A stretch of DNA of 64,000 nucleotides, from the NCBI GenBank assembly GCA_946811185.2, contig OX328109.1, positions 38,734,129-38,798,128 on the forward strand. Reading direction: 5' to 3'. Positions 40,101 to 52,100 of the stretch are shown in pieces. Made by a program: the position numbers and the translations under genes. The notes beneath the pieces were generated by a model. The model was not told the DNA's origin. It was given only the letters and a program-made list of their open reading frames with translations, and did not search any database. The number at the start of each line of letters is the position of its first letter. The first letter of the stretch is position 1. The stretch comes from Hippopus hippopus (taxonomy: Eukaryota; Mollusca; Bivalvia; Cardiida; Cardiidae).

Positions 40101-43100
40101 AATGTAATGAAAACTGAATTATAACACAAAAAACTTACATATTTTATTTACATGTATATATCTTCTTATCCCTTTGTCTTATATTTAAAGCCAAAATATA
40201 AATGTACGAAAGTGTTACCTTACTTTCCGGACACCCTGTTTGTAACATTATACTTATCCTTCAAGAATGGTTCACTCTTTACCACACAACTGAAATGTTC
40301 ACTTGTCCAAATTGAAAGCATTTGCAGATGACAATTTCAATGTGGGTCAAATGATGGAAATTGTATTGGATAGGGTAGATTGATTGATTGTTTGGTATGC
40401 TGTTTTCAACATTATTTCAGTTATATTGCCGCGGCCAGTGCACCTTTCCATGCTTTCCTGGAGTCTCCTTACCAGTACTCCACACAATTTTCTTTCCAAG
40501 CTACTGGCTGCTTTCCTACATAACCATCGTCAAGACAATAATCAGCGGTGGAAGAGGAATGAATCCTGTTGCAATAACGATCATCGATCCTCTGAAAGAA
40601 ATTAGCCGAGCCAGGGATCGAACCCACGATCCCCTTTTCTCAAGTCCTGCATGCTACTGACTGAGCTACTGGGGCTCGGCTTTGGACAGGGTAGAAAACA
40701 TTGTGGGAAAATGAGAAAATGCTGGTAACCAGCATTTTCTCCTTTGCCCACAATGTTTTCAATAGGCTTCATTTTTAGGGGTCATTAAAAGTTGGGATTA
40801 TGTGGTAAAGGGTTAAACTCTTAACCATTTGACAAAAATTAGACTCTATCAACTCATTACCACACAATCCCGACTTTTAACGACCCTGAGAAAGAATCCT
40901 TTTGAAAACATTGTGGGAAAAGGAGAAAATTCCCCACAATGTTTTCTACCCTTTTCAAAACAAGTTTCAGTTTGTCAGTCACATTTATATTGTCATCTGC
41001 AAATGCTTTCAATTTGAACCTGTCTAGAATTTTGTTCTGTGGTAAAGACTTAAACTGAAAGCATTTGCAGACCACAGATTAAACATAGCTAAAAAATTAA
41101 TGATGATTTCTGACTTTGACTGAGTAGAAATCATTGTGGGAAAACAAGAAAATGCTGGTTACCAGGTTTTTCTTTTTTATCCCACTATGATTTCAGAAGC
41201 CTTCTTAGCCAAAGTGGTTACTACTTACAAAGAGATCCCATATTTTTACAAATCTGAGGATATAAACTGATAAAGAAATTGTAGGAAAAGGGGAAAATGG
41301 TGGTTATCACCAATTTTTTTCCTTTTATAAATTGCTCAATGTCTTCTTTTCTCTTCATAAACCAATTTCATCATTTGGGCTCCATTTTCTATGTCATCTA
41401 TAAAATCTTTCAATGTGAATCTAAAAGTTTGTTGTCTGGTAGAGACTAAGAGAGTAAGGCACAAAAATGGATAGTTGACATTTAGACTAGTATTACAATC
41501 ATTTAACAAACAACTCCATCTCCCACAATATTTCTCTTTAACACATGAACTCTCTACCATGCAATCCTGAGTTTTAATGACCCTAGGCTAGGGTAGAAGC
41601 AAATTGAAAACATTGGTAACAAGCATTTTCTCCTTTTTCAACGATCTTTTCTACTCTATAAAAGACAATTCTCATCATTAAAACCATGAAATAGAGGACC
41701 TTACATAAGTGTTCATGTATTATCATTTTTATCAAACAAATTGACTGAAATTGTATGATGCAAGCCTTGGAGAGCGTCAAATACATTTTAGTCAACGAGT
41801 TTGATAAGAATGATAATACATAAACACAAATTTGAAATTATATTTATCACATAAAACAAATGACAGACAAAAAATATACTGCCTCATCACCTTTTGCCTA
41901 TATATCCGTTCACGCGTCCATGTTTACAATTGTTTCAAATGTGCACATACACAAGTAGATAGCTCCATGACATTTACAACAAAAGTAGAATAAAACTGTC
42001 TCTAGAGTGGGTATGTGTAACTTATTCAGCAATTTTGTTGTTTTTAAAAAGCTTTTGCTGCATTTCTTGCTTTTTATTAAACATGAAAATCAAAAACTGT
42101 CCACGCACATATACCTTAGCAACAATGACTTCATTTTTCTGCGAAACGGCGTAGTAGTACAAATTCAGGCATTTACTTTGGTTCGTTTCTCAAGCTTCAC
42201 GCACTCATGACTGAAAATTGGCCATAACTGGGACCCAAAAAACGATAATACACTGGTCTATTATCAAAAATAAGTCATGGGTTTAATACACTTCCGGGAG
42301 AGGTTTTATGTGATAAAATGCAATAATATCAGGTTCCCCTTCTCCAAATTAAAGATGTCCATTTATCTAGTTCTTACAATAATTACAATAGGTCAACTCT
42401 TCATCAATAGGCAACATTTTATACTTGTCCAATTTGTGGGTGTTGGCAAACTCCAATCTAATGTGGCTCTTATAATAAAATTTTTCTTTGAAATGGTAAA
42501 AACATTGTGGGAAAAGGAGTAAATGCTGGTTACCAGCATTTTCTCTTTTTCCCAAATTGTTTTCAAAAGCCGATCTCCGCAAGGTCGTAAAAAACTTGTG
42601 ATTCTGTCGTAAAGGGTTAAAGATCAAGTTCAATCAATCTATCCTATAATTCAGAAGGATATAAATCCTTGACAACGGAGCTCCAGATAGAAGGAGTGAT
42701 TTTGATTTCAAAATTGAAAAAATGAATTATTCCCAGCCAAACCATATGTTATGGGTACTCATTAGAATTGTCTCATTGAGACGATTCTAATGAGTACCCA
42801 CAACATAGGGTTTGGAAGAGAAATGATTGATTTAGAATCCCATCACTCCCCCTTATCTGGAGCTCTGTTGACAGATAATTAACCCTTTAGTTGGGCACAA
42901 AATTTAATTTTGCCATATTCATAGCATTTACAGACAACAAGCTATCTAACTGCCACTAAAATTGATGGGATTTGTCTTTGATAGGGTAGGACATGTTGTG
43001 GGGAAAAGGGAGAAAATGCTGGATACCACTTCTTCATGTTCTCCTTCTCTCACAGTGTACTCATAGATATATCTTTTTAAGGGTCTTAAAACAATGGATC

Positions 43101-46100
43101 TTTTGGTAAAGACTTCTGTGTTGTATGCTGTGTACTTAATGCTGTTTTTAACATTATTTCAGTTATAACTCAGCAGCCAGTGCACTATCCATGCTTTCCT
43201 GGCAGTTCTTTGCAAAATTTTCTTCTCAGGCCACTGGTTGCTTTCTCTCATAACCATTGTAGAAACAATGATCAGTGGCTAGAGAGGAAATAATCCTGTG
43301 ACAATGACTATCATAAATCCTCGGAAGAAAATTCGACAAGCTGGGGTTCAAACCAGAAAACCCCTGATACAGTCCTATACATTACCGACTGAGCCACTGG
43401 GCTAAATTTTTTTGGCAAATGGATAAATGATTTCTACATCACAAGGTAGCACCAAAGACAATATTCCAAAGACAAGATTGTTTAGCAACACAACTGCATC
43501 TCAAGATCAGACAGCACATTCTCAAAAGTCTGATTTTGATCTATAATGGCATTGGGGCCTGTATTCACCAACCATTCGTAAGAACAATATCACTATTTTG
43601 CAACAGGATTACGACATAATTGGTTTAAAGCAGAGGGACAACGTGACATTTACATGTCCCTGAATAACAACCAGTGGGGTGCTATATCCGTAGGCATAAG
43701 CCACCAACACCATGACTGACCCCCTCCCCGTATTCAAAACATGGACCAGATAGATCAATCCCTAAGTTACCTGCACATAAAACTCGAACTATGTGTAAAA
43801 TAAGGTGACCAGACTTTTATCTAAGGACTACTAGTATCTGACTGATTTTGCAAACTAGGTTTTAATTTTGCTTGGTATTGTTCTAATTTGTTTGGTTTTG
43901 TTTACATTTTGTTTTGTTGCGTTTCATTTCAATTTCAGTTCTTATTTTACAAGGACCCCTGTAAATACATCAGAAAGAATGCGCAGATAGCTCAGCTGGT
44001 TGAGTTACTGGACTAAGGTAAGGTAACCAGCATTTTGTCTGTTCTCACATTGTTTTCTTCCCTTACGCAACAAAATCAAACAGACTGGGCCACATTTAAT
44101 TCATTGTCAGCAAATGCTCTCAGTATAGATAAATATATGTGTAAAATTTTGGCATTGGGAAAAGATAAACATAACTTTGGCAAGTGTGTGTAAAATACTG
44201 AGAGATGATCAAAGAATTTTCAATCTTTTCATATTATTTGAAGATTATAAGCTCAGTTTATCTCTACGACAAGAATTTACAAGATGTCATAAATGGACAG
44301 ATCAATTCTCTTTGTTTACCCTATATTATACACTTTACCAAATACAGACACCAGGGCTCATATTTACCTACCATTCTTAATAACATTCTTTGTCTTATTC
44401 TCCAGAATTTTCTAAATCTGAAAATAACACAACTTCTGATTACAGCTTTTTTTCTCCTTATCCCACAACATTTTCTACCTTTCCAAATGCAAATCACACC
44501 ATTCGAATGAAATCAACTTTGTTGTCTGCAAATGCTTTTAATTTGGAATAAGTCTATAATTTTGTCGTCTGATTCATTTATCATCTGCAAAAACTATCAA
44601 CACACTCAAGTCTAAATATTTGTCATCTGTACAGGAAACAGAATAACAAAATTAATATGACTATTTGGGGCAGAAGATCCTGTCCTCTTGACTTTGAAGT
44701 GTGCTAAGGTCAATTAAAACCCTGGTCACTGAAAAATCCAACATTCTTACAAACCTGAAGAAACCTAACATAAAGCCTTTAAAAAAAATTGCTGAAATAG
44801 GAGAAAACACTGGTAACCTGCTTTATCTCCTTTCTCACCAATGTTTCCTATCCTCCAAAAGACAAATTCCATCATTAGAACCACAGTTATCATTGAATGA
44901 TTGATTGTCTGCACATGCTTTTGATGTTGACAAGTCTAAAATGTTGTCTGAGTTAACTCTTTACCACACAACAAATTTTGGACTTTCCCATACTAAGAGC
45001 ATTTTAACTCTTTACCAAACGAAAGATTATAGTAGACTCCAAATTGAAAGTATTTGCAGACGACAAAATAATTTTGCCTGAAAAATTGAAATTCGTTTTA
45101 GCAAGGATAGAAACATTGTAGGAAAAAGGAGAAAATGCTGGTTACCAGCATTTTCTCCTTTTCCTACAATCTTTTCAAAAGTTCTCTTTCTCAGGGTCAT
45201 TAAAAGTCAGTAAATGGTTAAGACAATAATAATTGAGTGTTGCTCAAACGATTCACTTGGTCACTAAAAAAAAGGAGAAAACATTGTGGGAAAAAGAGAA
45301 AATGCTGGTTCCAGCATTTTCTCCTTTTCCCACAATGATTTCAAAAGGATTCTTCCTCAGGGTCATAGAAGCTAAAGGTTGTGTGGTAAATGGTTAGCTA
45401 TATCAATTTTCACTTTTGAAGATGTTTGTAGTCTCTTATTTCAACAACATGATGATGTTTTTTCGAATATTTGAGTAATCAAGAAAGTCAATATTGACTT
45501 GAAACCTATCACATGAGACTATAAAACAACACCCTTTGTTTAACACTTTTATTTGTCAAATCCTCTATTTCCTGTTTCTGCAGAAGATGACATTTTTTTA
45601 ACAAAATCAATCACAAGAGTGCCATTTATATTCCAGAAACTTGAGAATACTTGTTTTCTTCAATATATATTTTTTTTTACATACACTTGTATAAATACAT
45701 GTATAGAAAATCACAGTGTGTGCAAATGATTTATTTTTCATACATTTTTTCCTGTTCTGCTGTATGCCTCATTTGTTTCACGTGTATCAGGTACAATTAT
45801 TCAAAAGCTTAGCCCGTGCTTCAGGGCTAGTATGAACAAATTATTCTTGACATGTATTCTGAATTCTAAATTCAAAGACTAGATACGTGATTGGCCGAGA
45901 CGTTCTGTGTTAACAATTTAACTCTTTATCAAATAAGAAAAATTTTACAGGTTAAAATAAAAAGCATTTACAGGACACAAATTAATGTGGCTCAAATGAT
46001 GAAATCTGCCCTAGAAAGGATAGAAAAATTGTTGGACAAGGAGAAAAATGCTAATTAACAGCTCAAAAATTTATATTTTAATACTCTGAGAGGGTATCAT

Positions 46101-49100
46101 ACATTGTGGCAAAAGGTGAAATTGTTCGTTACACGCAGTTTTTTCTCTTCTCTTCATGTTTTCAATTGTGTTATTTCTAACTGTTGTCAGATCACGAAAT
46201 TGTTTTGCAGGGCTTTTCGAGTTTCCTCTTATTTATTTGCACTCTAACCATACAAAACAACTTTCTGCTATATAAAGCTTTTGTTTACCTTTCTCATATG
46301 ACACAATCTCCAAAATGCTGTGATCTTCTCAGCTGTATAATATTACAGCATTTCATACATACAAATTATGTAAATTTGGAGGGTAACACCCTTACACAGA
46401 AAAATTTCTTTCATTTCAATGTATTGTTATGCTTCAGTTCTTCCCAATAGAAAACACCATCCAATTGACAAGGATTTTTCTCTAAATCCTTTTTTAGCCA
46501 AGCATGATTAGCTTTGTCGATGGTGCACTTAACTCTTTACCAAACAACAAAATTTTGGACGCGACCAAATTGAAAGCATTTGCAGACATCAAAATAAGTG
46601 TGGCTAAAAAAATGATTATAGTCCATGATTGGGTAGAAAACATTGTGGGGAATGGAGAAAATGCTGGTCACAAGCATTTTCTCCTATTCCCACAATGTTT
46701 TCAAAAGCCCTCCTCTCCAGTATTATTAAAACTAAGGCTAGTGTGGTAAAGGGTTAAAGGTACTTCATGGGCTGTGGGTTCAAGTCTCAGCTCAGCCACA
46801 CCCCGGTTTGATGACAGACACTATCACAGAACTTCTTACACTTTTACTGTTGAACAAATAGTTCCTTGAAATGAGCCATGCTCTGGCAAAAGGGGGCTGA
46901 ATGCATCTCTGTGATGCATGATGCCAAGCAAGTCTTTATATGGTCATAGATCCATAAACACCATTTTGTCTAACATCCGATGAAATTAAGAGGTACACTT
47001 GTCCTTGGACATGCAGAAAATTGACTGACAGCAAAGAAATTCGGCCCAGGTCAACCTGCGCAGACTGCGCAGGCTGACCTGGGTCAATACTTTTTGTAGA
47101 TGCACTAAGCTCCCTTTACACAGAACATTGCTCAAATACTTTTCTCATTGTATATTTTATCTCTGTTTTCAACAGTAATAATGGCCTGATGACCAGTGCA
47201 CCTGTTCATGTGTGGCTGTTCATGAAGTTTTTTTTAACCAGTATAATGCACAAGACTATAAAACCCACTGATTGCTTTCTCTCATAATTTCAGAAATATG
47301 TTAACTCTTTACTAAACGAAAAAATATTAGATGGGTCTAAATTTAAAGCATTTGCAGACAAAATGTTGCAAAAATTATGAATTTTTTTCTTTGAAAGGGT
47401 AGAAAACATTGTGGGAAAAGGAGAGAATGCTGGTTACCAGCATTTTCTACCTTTCCCACAATGTTTTCATAAGTCCTTTTCTTGGGATTGTGTGGTACAG
47501 GTTTAAGTGGGGAGATACCAATGAACCCAGTTTGAATGATTTTCATCAAATGTTTGGCAAAGAGATTTAGTCATCCACTGATTTCAACTTACAACCTCTG
47601 AAGTACTGACACTGCATGTTACCACTGAGCTACTTGTGCTTGACTGTCAAAACTGTAAAAGATTTTGGTTGGTCTGCAAAGATTAGGAAAAGTTTTAAGC
47701 TGTTACCAGGCAATTCCAAGGTTTAAAGACCCTGAATAAAAAGCCTTTTGAAAACATTTAGGAAAAAGGAGAAAATGCTGGTAACCAGCATTTCCTCCTT
47801 TTCCCACTATGTTTTCCACTCTATCAAAGAGCTAAATCATCATTTGAGCAACATTTGATTGGTCATCTGCAAATGCTGTCAATTTGGTCGAGTCTAAAAT
47901 TTTGTCATTTGGTAAAGAGTTAAGAGGAAATCAATAATTACTGCACACGGAATGTTTGCACAGTGCATTTATCTGTGGGACTGAAAGAAAAGCTAGTATT
48001 AATCTCTTCCTGACATGACAGAAATAAATGATACACAACTATTGATCTAAGTTTGTTGTTGTCTGTATTTATTTGAACTGAGATGATTTCATAAACAGGC
48101 AGCTTTTTTTTTTTTCTTACTGAATGGTGCAAAGTATGTTTATATAGCATTTCACTAGGTGAGACTGAGCTACTATTACCATACTTGTTCACTGTTTTCT
48201 TTGTTCAAAAGTGTTCACCAGAGCTCCAGATAAAGAGAGTGATTTTGATTTTAAAATTAAAAATATTAATTAATCTTCACCAAACCCTATGTTATGGGTA
48301 CTCATTAGAATCGTCTCATCGAGACGATTCTAATGAGTACCCACAACATAGGGTTTGAAAGAGAAATAATGGATTTAGAATGCCATCACTTCCCCTTATC
48401 TGGATCTCTGGTTTATCACACGATCCTGAGTTCAAACACCCTGAGACAGAAGCCCTCTGAACATATTGTGGGAAAAAGAGAAAATGCTGGCAATCATGTT
48501 TTATGTCCAATGACAGACAAATTCTACTATTACAGTCACAGTTAAATTGTCATCTGTAAATGCTTTCAATTTGGAAAAGTCAAATTTTTTGTCATTTGGT
48601 AAAGAGTAAATGTTAATCTCTTTCCCAAATGACAAAATAACATACTTATCCATATTGAAAGCATGTGCAGAAAAAAAAAAATAAATAAACCTGTCTCAAA
48701 ACTTGAAAATAAATTTTGGAAGGGTGGGAAACGTGTTTGGAAAAGAAGAAAAATGCTGATTACTAGCATTTTCTTTCTTTTTCCGAAATATTTTCAGAAA
48801 GTCTTTTTCTATAGGGACATTCAAACAAATGAGATTGATTGGTAAGGGGTTAACACCATTTTCACTATCAAACAGACATTAACCCTTTACCACACAATCC
48901 AGAGTTTTAACGACCCTGAGGAAGAAGCCTTTACAAGACATTGTGGGAAAAGGAGAAAAGGCTGGTAACCAGCATATTCTTCTTTTCCCACAATGTTTTC
49001 AACCCCATCAAAGGCAGAAATCATTGTTTCAGTCAAATTTTTCAATTTGGACAAGTCTACCTTTCTGTCGTTTGGTGAAGTGTTAAGTGATGCTACTAAT

Positions 49101-52100
49101 AAATAGTATCTATTATTATTTCTTTCAGACATTAACTCTTTACCAAATGACAAAATTTGACAAACTAAAAGCATCTGCTAATAATCCCTCAACCCTTTAC
49201 CACACAATTCCAACTTTTAATGACCCTGAAGAAGAAGGCTATGAAAACATTGTCGCTAAAAGAGAAAATGCTGGTAACAAGCATTTTCTCTTTTTTTCCC
49301 CCCACAACTTTTTTGACCCTATCTGAAACAGAAATCATCACTTAAGGTACATTTAATTTGACGTCTATAAATGCCTCCAATATGGTCAAGTCCAAAATTT
49401 TGTGGTTTGGTAGAGTTAAACGGGTCGTAAAAAATGAAATAATAAATAATACCGGTTTCTTTGAAAAGGTAGTAGAAAAGGTATTTAGAAATCAAAATGC
49501 TGGTTACCATCATTTTCTCCTTTTCCTGCAGTCTATTCAATGCCTTTCTCCTCAGTCGATAAAACACAGGATATAACACATTCAAGTTGCTTAAAATTTT
49601 TCAGTTACCCACAGCAATTTGTTGTTAAAGACGCTGATTTAATTTATAAGCAGAATAACAAAATGTTTAATTGAATTTGTAGAAAACACATTCGATGTGA
49701 CTAAAAATGATGAGATTTGTCTGTGAAAGGTTCAAAACATTGTGTGAAAAGGGGTATATGCTGGTACCAGCATTTTCTCGTTTTAAAACATTGCTCTTAA
49801 AAGTCTTCACTCTCAGGGCTATAAAAAGACTTGCCTATTGTGTGCTGTAGCAAACAGACCCCTAAATACAATGACAGCAAATTTGAAGAGCAAGCTTGTG
49901 ACACAAGTATACCTATGTGCATGCCAAGAGGAACAGAATGAGCTTATTTCAGTTTACCCCTGAGGACATTAATTTTTTATTTACATAATTATAACAATTA
50001 TCATAGTGTAAGTGACAAAACAGGGACTGCAAAATCAATTATCCTTCATGTCTGTATTTTCCAAAGGGAATTTTGAGTAAAAAATTTACAAGAATTGATT
50101 TTATATATTACTTCATGGGTAAATGCATTGTAATTTTTTCATTTACTGACAAGTAACATGGCATTTAATTTTGCTGCCCCTGTTGAATCAAAACTATGTT
50201 CACCTTCTCTGTCTTGGAGACTTCACATTGCTGTCCTGACCTGCGTCCACAGAATCCTGCTCCTCCTAAAATAAAGGTAAGGAAAATGATTTGAAAAGGT
50301 AGGAAACATTCATGGAACAGGTAAAAATGCTGGTTTCCAACATTTTCTCTTCCTTCCCATAATGTTTTTTACCTACTCCAGGACAAATAATATTATTTGA
50401 AAAACATTTGAATTTTCATCTGTATTTTCCTTCAAGTTGGATTAGTCAAAATTTTACTGTGTAGCAAAGAGTTAAGCCTCATTTAACTTGTCTACAATTG
50501 TTTTCCATTTGGACAAATACAGAATTTTGTGGTTTGGCCAATAGTTATGTAGGAGTATAGGGTTTGAAGGTTAGAGGACATGTTTCTAGATCATATAAAG
50601 GATTATATCTGTTTGTGTGACCTAGACAGGATACCACTTCAATACACAATACTGAGAACAGTTAGTTAACCCTTTGCCTGTTAGGTAAAACATTAGGTTC
50701 TTTTGTGGACAATATAGATCAAGATCAGACAGCACCAATGAGCAGCCTGATACTTGACCTACACTGTCCAAGGCATGGGAAATATTCTAAGCAAAAGTCT
50801 CAAAATTTCAATACTTGTCCTTTCTTGTGACTAAAAAAGATTTACTTTGTGCTTTATAGGTCGATCAAATACAGTGGCTTACTTGCTCAATATTATATTC
50901 ATTTCACAGACTATATCTGAGCAAGAAGACTATATGGTTAAGTAGAATGACCTATTCTAAGTGCTAAATAAGTTCTTACTAAGGAAAGAGAATGTAATTT
51001 TTTGGCTATTCTGATACAAAGAAAATGGGACAAGACAGATCCAAGATCAAGCTGCAGATTTCTTTGTCTGATCTTTGTCTGAATGTACTGTTTGCAGGGA
51101 CAATTTATTTTTCGCTCAGTGCTCTCTGATTTATTTTTTTAAAATATCTCAATCATATCAAGTCATATAATATACATCATCCATGTATCATAACATAACA
51201 GGTATGGTAATTGATTAATTGGATGAGTTTTTCAAATTCATTTAACCCTTTACCAGGTGACAAAATTCTACAGTTGTCCAAATAGAAAGCAGTTGCAGAC
51301 AACAAATTCTACCGTTCGGTTGCTAAAATTAGGAATTGTGTGATAAAGGGTTACATTATCATGGCAACAGATCCCTTTTTCATGTATTTTACCAGAAGTG
51401 TTAAAAATCAATTCCGAAACCTCAAGGCTGCTGTCATCATTTCATGTCTGACTCACAACTCAATCAAAGTTTTATGCTTGCATTAAGTGAATAACTCTTT
51501 TAATTCTTTACTAGACAATCCTCTGTTTAACCCTTTACCACATAATCCGGACTTTTAACGACCCTGAGAAAGAAGCCTATTGAAAACATTGTGGGAAAAG
51601 GAGAAAATGCTGGTAACCAGCATTTTCTCCTTTTCCCACGTTTTCTACTCTTCCAAAAATAAATTTCAATTTTTCAGTTACATTTATTTTGTTGTCTGCA
51701 AATGCTTTCAATTTCAACTAGTCTAAATTTTTGTCGTTTGGTAAAGAGTTAAACAACTCTGAAGAAGACAGCTTTTGATCACATTGTAGGCAAAGGAGAA
51801 AATGCTTGCAACCAGCATTTTTTTCCTTTTCTCAAAATATGATCAGTACAGCCGTGATTCTCCTAGGAAACTTCAAGAGGTCATCCTAAAATGCTTGGAA
51901 TTGGACAAATGTAAAAGTTTGCTGTCTAATATGTCATTTTCCTGGATGGGTTTTCATCTAGTGAACCCTAAATTTACCAGTGCCTAATACTTTGAGCCAA
52001 TGCATTACAGCAAGATTTTGCACAAAGGGTTGAAAGGCCAAAGTAATTAACGGTTACCTTCGCAAATGTACTTAACATTCAAATCAAACGAAATAAATAA

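Larger units (their letters stand above)
19187..50203 (-). other. Slingshot intron 2, 31 kb, repeat-filled
   Basis: Separates exon 2 from exon 3. No exon of another gene could be supported inside it. It holds more than half of the MITE copies, two foldbacks, several SINEs and one 640-bp repeat, all listed separately. Confidence 0.85.

Noticed and set aside
40602..40677. tRNA-like sequence with paired acceptor stem and both promoter boxes
   Set aside because: It continues directly into a SINE body with tail and target duplication, and the anticodon region is irregular, so it is a SINE head.
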